Shown here: positions 1 through 6,021 of the stretch, one piece after another
Layout of the letters: every line of letters starts with the position of its first letter
How positions within the stretch are numbered: the first letter of the stretch is position 1
Assembly (NCBI GenBank): GCA_900551535.1
Contig: URWJ01000088.1
Coordinates: forward strand, 1-6,312
Length of the DNA: 6,312 nt
Origin: an uncultured Granulicatella sp.
Lineage (GTDB): Bacteria; Bacillota; Bacilli; Lactobacillales; Aerococcaceae
Direction of reading: 5' to 3'
Position numbers and translations under genes: made by a program
The notes under the pieces: generated by a model
The model's input: the letters and a program-made list of their open reading frames with translations, nothing else
Told to the model about the DNA's origin: nothing
Databases searched by the model: none

Positions 1-16
1 TCTAATAGCAAACAGT

Positions 17-57
17 AAAACTCCCAGCTTTCACTTTCGTGAAGGTTGGGAGTTTTT
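17..57. terminator. Hairpin terminator, probably bidirectional, downstream of the M16C peptidase gene
   Basis: A 14-bp stem (21-34 with 39-52) closes a 4-base TTTC loop. It is flanked by AAAA at 17-20 and TTTTT at 53-57, so both strands give a stem followed by a U-run. The peptidase stop codon is only about 10 bases away on the minus side. Read as plus-strand RNA, two positions form G-U pairs; read as minus-strand RNA, the same two become A-C mismatches. The stem is therefore better formed for a gene arriving from the left on the plus strand, and the site may be shared by two convergent genes. Confidence 0.85.
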
Positions 58-63
58 GTTGCC

Positions 64-2985
64 TTATTTTGTTAAGTTACGGATGTTTTTGAAGATGTCT
101 TTATGGTTTTCAATCTTCGTATCATTTCCGATAACGACAAACGCGTTTTGGTCCATGATGGCTTTCATCGTTGGAGCGTATGCGCGTACCTTTTCAGGAG
201 TTACAGCTAAGATTTCATCGCGGAACTGTTGCACTTTCTCTTGCGTTAGATGCGTGAAGTAACGCGTGAAGGCTACTGCCCCTTTTTGAGCGGCTGAAAG
301 TGGACGGTCAATCGTGCTGAATGTCCCAATCAAGTTCTTTTCAAACTCCGCTTGAGATAAGTTGAAGTTTTCTAAGTACTCTACTTGTCCGTCGTAACGT
401 TCAAGCGTTTCAACGATATTCGGGTCGCGGTAAGAAAGACCTGCGACATCTCCTTTATCGGTAATCACACTCATACCGCCGTATGCCCCACCTTGAACAC
501 GAACCGTATTCCATAAGTAATCAAGTCCTAGAACGGATTTCAAGAATAAGTTCATACCGTTCACTGGAACACCAAGAAGCGTTTGGTTATATCCTTTTGC
601 GACATAGTTGATTTCTTGCGCTGTCTTGAACCCTTCGTTTAACACTTCCACTGGATTTGTGAAGGCTTGTTTTTCAACTTTGTGGTTTCCAAGATGCTTG
701 AAGAAGTCCTCTGACACTTGTTTGAAGTGGTCGAAGTCAACTTTACTTCCGACAAAAGTTGCCACTAGTTGGTCTGTTGTTAAAATGGTTTCTAACACAG
801 CTTTCAAGCGGTCGATAAAGGCTTGAGGGTTGGCGTCAAAACCAGCCACCACATCGCAAATAAAGTCGTAGTAGTCGATTCCTTCAAGCGATTGTAAGTA
901 TTTCGCGCCTTCGTAGTAGTAAGATTCTAAACGACGAAGTGCCGCCACGTGTGAACCATAGTTGAAGTTCATCTCTAAGTCAGCTTTCACATTGAGTAAG
1001 AGCTCTTTAATCTTCTCAACATCGTCTAAGTTTGAACGGTGAACCACTTCTTCAATCAAGCTTAAGAGTTGTGGTTGGTATTCAGACAAGGCCTTACCGC
1101 TCACGGTGAATTTAGGATAGTAGATGTTGTCCGCTACTGATTCCGTGATGACCGTCGCATTTGTGCCGATGCCTCCAGTGTAGAAGTCGATTTCTGTGCT
1201 GAGGGCTTCGTCTGTGAAGTTTTCGGTTCCGACTTCCCCTAGTACTTCCGTTAAGAAGGCCACGACTGGAATATCTTCTGTCTTCACGCCTGATAAATCG
1301 AAGTAATACTTCACGTAAGAAATGCCGGCTGTGAAGTCTTCATAGTGTAAGAAGGTTGGTTTGCCTTCTGATGCTTCCACTGTTAATGGGAGTGGCTTCA
1401 CTTCGCGGTCGATATCTTCAATCGAGAGTTTTGGTAATTTCGCCAAATCCTCTTCCTTATCTGGAGTCGTTTGACGTTCTAGGAGTTGTTGCGTTTGTTC
1501 CACAAGAGCTGCCACTTCTTCGTCAGATAATGACGCTTTATAGGCTGCTAACTCTTCTTTCAACGCTTCATCTTTGCGGTCGCCTAGTCCTGGTTCTGGC
1601 GCTAACGTGATAACCGCTGCATGCGTATTGTCGAGTAATGTTGTTTGGATTAAACGTTCGAAATAGCCGTTTGCCATTTCTTCTTGCATCTTATCTAACA
1701 CGCGTTGGTATTCAAACGTTGCGAATACATCCCCGCCGTATAACCAGCTTGTAAGTGAGTTGAGTGAATACAAGATTCCTTTAGGAGTTGCCCCTTCCAG
1801 CGCTGTTAATTCTTTATAACGGAACGCTGCTTTATTAAGAGCTGCTTGAATCGCTTTTTGCGGAATACCTTCAGCGACTAAACGTTTCAACTCGTTTTCG
1901 ATAATCGATACGAATTGGTCTTTAGCTTCTGGATTAGTGTCTTTTAAGACAATTTCAAAGATTGGTGAATATGTCGCTGCACCAAATCCACCAGACACAT
2001 CAGAACCAAGGCCTGATTTCAAGAGAGCTTTCTTAATTGGAGCCGTGTTAGACCCAAGAAGGAGTTCATCTAATACGCCAAGCGCGATGAGTTCTTCAGA
2101 GTTTGTGCCCTTACCTGCTGCCCAAATGTACGCTAAGAGCGATTTGTTTTCAGTAGGCTCGTCTTTAGAAATCGAGAATTTCGCTTCTAATTCATGACGC
2201 GCTTCGAAAGGTGTTTGTTCAACAGACTCGAATTCGTACTCTTTTGCTTCAAACGCATCGAAGTACTCTGTCAATTGCGCAAACGCAGTGTCTAAGTCTA
2301 AGTTTCCGTAAAGCGTCACACGCGCATTGCTTGGGTGATAGTACTTGTCATGGAACGCCACGAACTCTTCTTGCGTTAACGAAGGAATCGCAGCAGGCAT
2401 CCCACCAGAAATATGTTTGTAGACGGTATCTGGGAATAACGTTGGTTCAAACAGACGGTATAATTCAGAGTCCGCTTGTGAGAACGCCCCACGCATTTCG
2501 TTATACACCACGCCTTTGTAAATCAATTCATCATCGGCGTTTTCTAAGTGATAGTGCCATCCTTCTTGCATCAAGATTTGTGGATCATGCTTGAAGTTTG
2601 GATAGAATACCGCATCTAAGTACACAGACATCAAGTTGTTGAAGTCTTTTTGGTTACGAGACGATACCGGATAAACCGTCTTATCAGAATAAGTCATCGC
2701 ATTTAAGAATGTATTCAGTGAGCCTTTTAATAATTCTACGAATGGCTCTTTGGATGGATATTTCTTCGAACCATTTAACACAGAGTGCTCGATAATATGC
2801 GCAATCCCGTTATCATTATACGGTGGCGTACGGAACGCAATATTGAACGCCTTATTATCGTCTTCGTTTTCAAGGTATAAGACCTCTGCGCCAGTCTTAT
2901 CATGTTTGTACAAATAACCGACAGAACGAATATCTGGCAAGTCTCTTTTTTCAACTAAAGAGTACCCTTTAAAATTCTTTGTCAT
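64..2985 (-). CDS. M16C family zinc metallopeptidase (PreP/falcilysin-like, insulinase superfamily)
   Basis: The 973-residue product has the size of bacterial M16C peptidases, which form a two-halved chamber that degrades unfolded peptides. The inverted zinc motif HxxEH is intact at residues 63-67 (H63, catalytic E66, H67). The likely third zinc ligand is E163 in a YNEM context. A conserved N-A-M-T-Y-S-D block follows at about 95-101. Near the C-terminus R829 and Y835 (R-V-Q-G-G-A-Y) match the spacing of the substrate-anchoring Arg/Tyr pair of the family. There is no signal peptide or membrane segment, so the enzyme should be cytosolic, probably in peptide turnover. The ATG start is supported by AAGGAGG six bases upstream. 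The gene appears to be transcribed alone: it has its own promoter, a terminator follows it, and another terminator separates it from the operon upstream. Family assignment is firm; the exact substrate is not known from sequence. Confidence 0.95.
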   Translation of the reverse strand: MTKNFKGYSLVEKRDLPDIRSVGYLYKHDKTGAEVLYLENEDDNKAFNIAFRTPPYNDNGIAHIIEHSVLNGSKKYPSKEPFVELLKGSLNTFLNAMTYSDKTVYPVSSRNQKDFNNLMSVYLDAVFYPNFKHDPQILMQEGWHYHLENADDELIYKGVVYNEMRGAFSQADSELYRLFEPTLFPDTVYKHISGGMPAAIPSLTQEEFVAFHDKYYHPSNARVTLYGNLDLDTAFAQLTEYFDAFEAKEYEFESVEQTPFEARHELEAKFSISKDEPTENKSLLAYIWAAGKGTNSEELIALGVLDELLLGSNTAPIKKALLKSGLGSDVSGGFGAATYSPIFEIVLKDTNPEAKDQFVSIIENELKRLVAEGIPQKAIQAALNKAAFRYKELTALEGATPKGILYSLNSLTSWLYGGDVFATFEYQRVLDKMQEEMANGYFERLIQTTLLDNTHAAVITLAPEPGLGDRKDEALKEELAAYKASLSDEEVAALVEQTQQLLERQTTPDKEEDLAKLPKLSIEDIDREVKPLPLTVEASEGKPTFLHYEDFTAGISYVKYYFDLSGVKTEDIPVVAFLTEVLGEVGTENFTDEALSTEIDFYTGGIGTNATVITESVADNIYYPKFTVSGKALSEYQPQLLSLIEEVVHRSNLDDVEKIKELLLNVKADLEMNFNYGSHVAALRRLESYYYEGAKYLQSLEGIDYYDFICDVVAGFDANPQAFIDRLKAVLETILTTDQLVATFVGSKVDFDHFKQVSEDFFKHLGNHKVEKQAFTNPVEVLNEGFKTAQEINYVAKGYNQTLLGVPVNGMNLFLKSVLGLDYLWNTVRVQGGAYGGMSVITDKGDVAGLSYRDPNIVETLERYDGQVEYLENFNLSQAEFEKNLIGTFSTIDRPLSAAQKGAVAFTRYFTHLTQEKVQQFRDEILAVTPEKVRAYAPTMKAIMDQNAFVVIGNDTKIENHKDIFKNIRNLTK

Positions 2986-2991
2986 AAAATT

Positions 2992-2998
2992 CCTCCTT
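2992..2998 (-). promoter_or_regulatory. Strong ribosome binding site of the M16C peptidase gene
   Basis: On the minus strand AAGGAGG lies six bases before the ATG at 2985. This is a near-perfect match to the 16S rRNA 3' end and fixes the start codon. Confidence 0.9.
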
Positions 2999-3013
2999 CA
3001 AGGGTTTTCACCC

Positions 3014-3022
3014 ATTCTACCA
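3014..3022 (-). promoter_or_regulatory. Probable extended -10 promoter of the M16C peptidase gene
   Basis: The minus strand reads TGG followed by TAGAAT, an extended -10 element (TGn plus five of six bases of TATAAT). The predicted transcription start near 3007 gives a leader of about 22 bases carrying the ribosome binding site. A T-rich block lies upstream, but the sequence 17 bases away (TTCTTT) is only a poor -35 match, so the call rests on the extended -10. It lies downstream of the terminator of the preceding operon, as expected for an independently transcribed gene. Confidence 0.5.
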
Positions 3023-3074
3023 CTTTTAGCGCAAAAAAAGAAGATAAGGGGGCTCTCTACTTCTCCTATAGAAT

Positions 3075-3117
3075 AAAAAAACTCAAAAGTCACTCATCAC
3101 AGTGAATTTTGAGTTTT
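3075..3117 (-). terminator. Rho-independent terminator of the helicase-MazG operon
   Basis: A 17-position stem (3078-3094 with 3101-3117) has a single mismatch and a six-base loop. On the minus strand it runs into a seven-base T-run (3081-3075), part of which also belongs to the stem. It begins 23 bases after the MazG-like stop codon. The plus-strand tail (TTTT then AGGG) is weaker, so the element is mainly oriented for minus-strand transcripts. Confidence 0.85.
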
Positions 3118-3139
3118 AGGGTTTGTATTCATAAAAATT

Positions 3140-3445
3140 TTATTTAACTGGATACTTCTTAAGATTCTTTACTAATTTTTTAGCAATGATTTCATCAATA
3201 TCCATATCCAACTTTTCAGCAAGTGTATAACAATAGATTAAAACATCGGCTAATTCTTCTTCTATATCTTCACGTTTTTTCTCCACGACAGATTCTGGGC
3301 CAGTCCATTGGAAGATTTCTAATAATTCAGCAGCTTCAATGGATACTGAAAGGGCTAAATCTTTCGCATTATGGAATTGTCTCCATTTATGATCATCGTG
3401 AAACTGATTAATCAATTTCATACTAGGATTATTTTCATTTGCCAT
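3140..3445 (-). CDS. MazG-like nucleotide pyrophosphohydrolase (all-alpha NTP pyrophosphatase, RS21-C6/dCTPase type)
   Basis: This 101-residue protein has the single-domain length of small MazG-like enzymes, which hydrolyse nucleoside triphosphates (often non-canonical or deoxycytidine nucleotides) to monophosphate and pyrophosphate using Mg2+. The two metal-binding helices are visible: E37-A-A-E40-L-L-E43, then E62-E-E64-L-A-D67, giving the ExxE and ExxD motifs with the usual spacing. The tail K89-K-L-x-K-N-x-K-K-Y-P is also typical. W21 and F24-H25-N26 lie where these enzymes contact the base. The gene overlaps the 3' end of the helicase gene by 11 bases, with an AAGGAG site nine bases before its ATG inside the helicase coding sequence, so the two are almost certainly co-transcribed and translationally coupled. 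Substrate specificity cannot be read from sequence. It may be house-cleaning, or nucleotide depletion or modified-nucleotide removal during phage infection, as its neighbour suggests. Confidence 0.9.
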   Translation of the reverse strand: MANENNPSMKLINQFHDDHKWRQFHNAKDLALSVSIEAAELLEIFQWTGPESVVEKKREDIEEELADVLIYCYTLAEKLDMDIDEIIAKKLVKNLKKYPVK

Positions 3446-5192
3446 TATTTTTTTCTCCTTGTCTACGCATTAATTCTTCTTGAAGTGCTGGGTCTACAGC
3501 ATAAATATAAAGTCCCTTCACTCCACGAGTCAATAGTACATTCAATTCATTTTTTAATAGTCTTTCCCCGAACTTTTCTTTCCTTCCATCCGATAAAGTT
3601 CTATTTCTGACTGCTTTTTCATTCTTACTATTTTCCGGAACAAACTGAATTTTTCCATCTCTAAAAACTACAGATGGTCCAATTATCACGCCTACATAGT
3701 TTAAATCAAATCCCTGAATTGTAAAAGTCGAACCTACTTCACCTATTGTTTGCGGCTGTTCTGCCCATGCTAAGGATTTATAATTGATTGATTTTTTATT
3801 CTCTTTCTTCAACTGTAAATTCCATGGCATCGACCAATCTCCAATGGTAACATCCCAAGTACCTTCCTCTTTTTTGTTACCACTGTATTCCCAGTCGAAT
3901 GTGGCAACTATTCTAGACAATCCAATATCTTCATTTTTGTTTTTTTCTGCAATTGCTGTTTCTAGTTCTTGAGGTGATTCAAAAATACGTAAGTCATACC
4001 CTAACTCATCGTGAGGAATTGGTCCAACTTCTTGTAAATCAATAATATTTCGAATCCACTGCACAGTCTCTTTACTTGAATGAATTCGCATTTGATTCTT
4101 CAATTCAATATAATTGTTTTCGTTTTGACACATTCCCTTATATTTGTCTAAGAGTTCATCTTCCCAAATTTGTTCAGTCGAAAGTATTTGATTTTCATCA
4201 AAAACAATCACCACTACTCTGGCTTTCTCTAGAAGATCATCTAATTGATTTTTCCCTCTATAAGATTGTTTACCTTGTGTCCATAATAAATGAGCTTCAT
4301 CTACAATAACAACATCAACTGGATTTTCTGATGAATGGTTGTTAATAAAACTAGTCGGTTTCTGAACATACTGCTCTTTGATACCTAGTTTTTTTGCAAT
4401 TTCTTTGTAAACTGTCAACTGTTGTTCATGATTGACTAGTAGATATGTTGAAATTCCACTAAAAACAGATTCACCCTGCTCTTTTTTACTTTCTCGGAAC
4501 AAATCATAAAAGAGATTACTCATTAGAACTGTTTTTCCAGAACCAGCCTCACCATTTACCATAATTAGTTGGTGCGGAGTATCTTTTCTAGTATTAGCTA
4601 CATTTTCAAAAATCTTGAGCATAATTCTATCTTTTGTTTGTAACTGTTCTTGAGTTAATTTATGAAATGGAGAAGCTTTAAAAACAGCTGCATCCTCTAT
4701 CCGTCTACGTGTTGGAAAAATAGTATTATTCTTTCGATGTAACTCTCCCCATATTTTTGAAAAAATCGGCTCCATCTGTTCAGATGTGTAATACTCATTC
4801 TGTTCATTCGTACGACGATTATAGACCTGTTTAATAGCATCCACACTACTTAAGTAATGCATCAATTTATTTTCAATGTCGAGTGTCAGAGATTTGTTAA
4901 ATAACTCATGTCCAATCACAAACATATTTGCATTATCTATTCTCGATAATTTCTCCCAATCTTTCCGCTTCTTACTTCCTTGCTTAAGATGTTGGTCTGT
5001 ACGACGTCTGATATCAGTCGTTTCACCTATATAGACACAAACCTTCTCTTTTTCTGGATGATGAACAATATAAACTGTTGGATAATTAAAAATTAATTTC
5101 TCATGTTTTTCTTGAACTCCATCATAATGAGGTTCCATTTTATGTTCATACTTTAATTCGTATATAACAGGATTTGCGATTCTTTCCACCAT
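3435..5192 (-). CDS. GIY-YIG nuclease fused to SF1-type Schlafen-group-3-like (DUF2075) helicase/ATPase
   Basis: Numbering is from the ATG (585 residues). The N-terminal part (about 35-125) is a complete GIY-YIG nuclease domain: V40-Y41-I42, then Y54-I55-G56, R64 and H68 of the RRR-x3-H segment, catalytic-type E107 in D-I-E-N-K-L, and N125. A linker (about 130-200) ends in an S-P-F-H-K-L-T-x-E-Q block. The C-terminal part is an SF1-like ATPase: Walker A G214-E-A-G-S-G-K220-T221, Walker B D298-E-A-H301, motif III D332-E-N-Q335, N-Q367-M-R369, motif V T491-I-Q493-G494, and motif VI T555-R556. This is the former DUF2075, now grouped with Schlafen group 3 helicase domains. The expected activity is nucleic-acid-dependent ATP hydrolysis linked to cleavage. 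An in-frame TTG directly before the ATG is only two bases from GGAG, whereas the ATG is five bases away, so the ATG is preferred. It has its own promoter and is coupled to the MazG-like gene. An antiviral role is inferred. Confidence 0.93.
   Translation of the reverse strand: MVERIANPVIYELKYEHKMEPHYDGVQEKHEKLIFNYPTVYIVHHPEKEKVCVYIGETTDIRRRTDQHLKQGSKKRKDWEKLSRIDNANMFVIGHELFNKSLTLDIENKLMHYLSSVDAIKQVYNRRTNEQNEYYTSEQMEPIFSKIWGELHRKNNTIFPTRRRIEDAAVFKASPFHKLTQEQLQTKDRIMLKIFENVANTRKDTPHQLIMVNGEAGSGKTVLMSNLFYDLFRESKKEQGESVFSGISTYLLVNHEQQLTVYKEIAKKLGIKEQYVQKPTSFINNHSSENPVDVVIVDEAHLLWTQGKQSYRGKNQLDDLLEKARVVVIVFDENQILSTEQIWEDELLDKYKGMCQNENNYIELKNQMRIHSSKETVQWIRNIIDLQEVGPIPHDELGYDLRIFESPQELETAIAEKNKNEDIGLSRIVATFDWEYSGNKKEEGTWDVTIGDWSMPWNLQLKKENKKSINYKSLAWAEQPQTIGEVGSTFTIQGFDLNYVGVIIGPSVVFRDGKIQFVPENSKNEKAVRNRTLSDGRKEKFGERLLKNELNVLLTRGVKGLYIYAVDPALQEELMRRQGEKNNGK
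3455..3460 (-). promoter_or_regulatory. Ribosome binding site of the MazG-like gene, inside the helicase coding sequence
   Basis: The minus strand has AAGGAG nine bases before the ATG at 3445, within the last codons of the upstream gene. It supports this start over the internal methionine at residue 9. Confidence 0.75.
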
Positions 5193-5197
5193 CAAGG

Positions 5198-5204
5198 CTC
5201 CTTT
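5198..5204 (-). promoter_or_regulatory. Ribosome binding site deciding the helicase start
   Basis: The minus strand reads AAAGGAG, five bases before the ATG at 5192 but only two before the in-frame TTG at 5195. Spacing therefore favours the ATG. Confidence 0.75.
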
Positions 5205-5219
5205 TTTCGTAGTAAATTA

Positions 5220-5248
5220 ATCATAATACGAATTAAAGCAGTTTTCAA
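5220..5248 (-). promoter_or_regulatory. Sigma-70/SigA-type promoter of the helicase-MazG operon
   Basis: On the minus strand TTGAAA (5243-5248) and TATGAT (5220-5225) each match consensus at five of six bases and are separated by exactly 17 bases. Transcription should begin near 5213, about 20 bases before the start codon. A small inverted repeat (TTCAA, one base, TTGAA at 5244-5254) overlaps the -35 box. Confidence 0.75.
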
Positions 5249-5289
5249 TTTGAACTTCTAACTTTTATCGTATTTATCCCATGAGAATC

Positions 5290-5553
5290 TTAAAATGTCT
5301 TCTCTTTCAGCTTTATCTCAATCTCATATCCATTTTGTCGAGCTAATTCCACAAGCGTCATAATAGTTGGATTATGATGTCCTGCTTCTAATCTTGCTAA
5401 AAAGGCTCTCTTTACTTCTAACTTTGCTGCAAATTCTTCCTGTGTCAATTGATGATTGATCCGTAATCGAATCATCCTCAAAGCCACTTTTTGAAGAGAA
5501 ACTTCTCTAAGTAAGTCTTCTTCGAAATTAGGGTAAATCGATGAGAACTTCAT
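5290..5553 (-). CDS. XRE-family helix-turn-helix protein, HigA-like
   Basis: An 87-residue protein with one Cro/CI-type HTH domain at about 20-75. Helix 2 is T37-Q-E-E-F-A-A-K-L45, the recognition helix is about V47-K-R-A-F-L-A-R-L-E-A-G58, followed by N61-P-T-I-M-T-L-V-E-L and ending Y-E-I-E-I-K-L. This arrangement, including the terminal beta-strand-like segment, is typical of HigA-type antitoxins and small phage-like repressors. It is the second gene of a pair, 11 bases after the unknown 75-residue gene. No Shine-Dalgarno sequence stands before its ATG (the preceding bases are AACAAAAAAGTTC), no other start codon lies upstream in frame, and translation probably depends on the upstream gene. 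Its likely target is the 40-bp palindrome at 5815-5854, giving autoregulation. Whether it is a true antitoxin or only a regulator is not settled, because the partner gene is not a recognisable toxin. Confidence 0.88.
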   Translation of the reverse strand: MKFSSIYPNFEEDLLREVSLQKVALRMIRLRINHQLTQEEFAAKLEVKRAFLARLEAGHHNPTIMTLVELARQNGYEIEIKLKEKTF

Positions 5554-5564
5554 GAACTTTTTTG

Positions 5565-5792
5565 TTAAATAAATAAGAAGTCACTACCATCCACCCCTTC
5601 TTTAGTCCTTGATACAGGTATTTTTAACCAGCGTTTTCCTTTATAATAGTATCCCCATTTTTCGAGCAATTCTGGCGTCACGCCTTCATCTTCTAAGATT
5701 TTATAGACTGCCGCTAATTTAATCATCTCGCTATATTCAAGCGTCTCTAAACGATCCACTTTCTTTTTATCAACCCTAAATTTCTTACCCAT
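5565..5792 (-). CDS. Small protein of unknown function paired with the HTH gene
   Basis: I do not recognise this 75-residue protein. It is strongly charged, with a basic N-terminus (K3, K4, R6, K9-K11), a predicted helical stretch about 8-36, a T39-P-E-L-L-E-K segment, and an aromatic/basic patch W46-G-Y-Y-Y-K-G-K-R-W55. The tail (S61 to I75) ends in a hydrophobic D-F-L-F-I. No signal peptide, membrane helix or cysteine is present. It does not show the HigB/RelE fold signature, and at 75 residues it is shorter than HigB toxins. The ATG at 5792 is chosen because GGGAGG stands eight bases upstream. A longer reading from 5825 would start inside the palindrome and run through this ribosome binding site. 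Position before an HTH gene suggests the toxin-like member of a two-gene module, or a co-regulator; this is inference from layout only. Confidence 0.75.
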   Translation of the reverse strand: MGKKFRVDKKKVDRLETLEYSEMIKLAAVYKILEDEGVTPELLEKWGYYYKGKRWLKIPVSRTKEGVDGSDFLFI

Positions 5793-5800
5793 ACCTATTA

Positions 5801-5806
5801 CCTCCC
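5801..5806 (-). promoter_or_regulatory. Ribosome binding site deciding the start of the 75-residue protein
   Basis: The minus strand has GGGAGG eight bases before the ATG at 5792. It lies downstream of the alternative ATG at 5825, which argues against that longer start. Confidence 0.75.
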
Positions 5807-5814
5807 TATGACCT

Positions 5815-5854
5815 AAATGTAACATATAAGTTACGTAACTTATATGTTACATTT
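5815..5854. promoter_or_regulatory. Perfect 40-bp palindrome with four GTAAC/GTTAC boxes, probable operator of the HTH pair
   Basis: Bases 5815-5834 are the exact reverse complement of 5835-5854, with no loop and no mismatch. Inside are four pentamers: GTAAC at 5819, GTTAC at 5830, GTAAC at 5835 and GTTAC at 5846. Start-to-start spacings are 11, 5 and 11 bases. Each arm thus contains its own inverted pair one helical turn apart, a form suited to two cooperating HTH dimers. TATA-rich -10-like strings (TATAAG, TATATG) lie within it. It ends about 8 bases upstream of the ribosome binding site, so bound protein would block transcription of the pair. A clean -35 box was not found, so the exact promoter is unresolved. 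Confidence 0.8.
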
Positions 5855-5951
5855 TGCTTTTTTCTAGTACTATTTTGCTAAAAATATTTACGGTCTTTTC
5901 ATACGTTATTACCACTAAATCGTATTCATTATTTCCCAGCTTTTCCTAAAC

Positions 5952-5981
5952 AAAAAAGAGTAGCTATTGCTACTCCTTTTT
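5952..5981. terminator. Rho-independent terminator, U-tailed on both strands
   Basis: A 7-bp GC-containing stem (GAGTAGC at 5958-5964 with GCTACTC at 5969-5975) encloses a TATT loop. Minus-strand transcripts run into six Ts (5957-5952), plus-strand ones into C then five Ts (5977-5981). It lies 40 bases after the stop codon of the partial gene at the right edge and insulates that gene from the HTH module. Confidence 0.85.
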
Positions 5982-6021
5982 GTATGATGTCGTATGTTTC
6001 TAACGTAACGAATAGTGATTA

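Noticed and set aside
2211..2594. Plus-strand open frame of 127 codons, and other plus-strand frames inside the peptidase gene
   Set aside because: They lie opposite the intact M16C gene, have no ribosome binding site that I can see, and their translations are low-complexity shadows of the real frame.
3026..3065. Second terminator-like hairpin (AGAAG and CTTCT followed by Ts on the minus strand)
   Set aside because: The stem is only about five AT-rich pairs with a long loop; the T-run is better explained as upstream sequence of the peptidase promoter.
5193..5195. TTG start one codon before the helicase ATG
   Set aside because: Only two bases separate it from GGAG, too few for normal initiation; the ATG has a five-base spacer.
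5793..5825. Longer start (ATG at 5825) for the 75-residue protein
   Set aside because: This start lies inside the 40-bp palindrome and its first codons read through the GGGAGG ribosome binding site used by the ATG at 5792.
5815..5854. Reading the 40-bp palindrome as a terminator for plus-strand transcripts
   Set aside because: A T-rich tract follows it on the plus strand, but the stem is AT-rich and loopless, no plus-strand gene leads into it, and the repeated pentamers fit a protein-binding site better.
5854..5885. Promoter-like TTGCTT and TAAAAA boxes on the plus strand
   Set aside because: No plus-strand gene follows, and such strings are frequent in AT-rich intergenic DNA.
6001..6010. 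Extra GTAAC box downstream of the partial gene
   Set aside because: It is a single pentamer without symmetry partner, about 150 bases from the operator, and can occur by chance.
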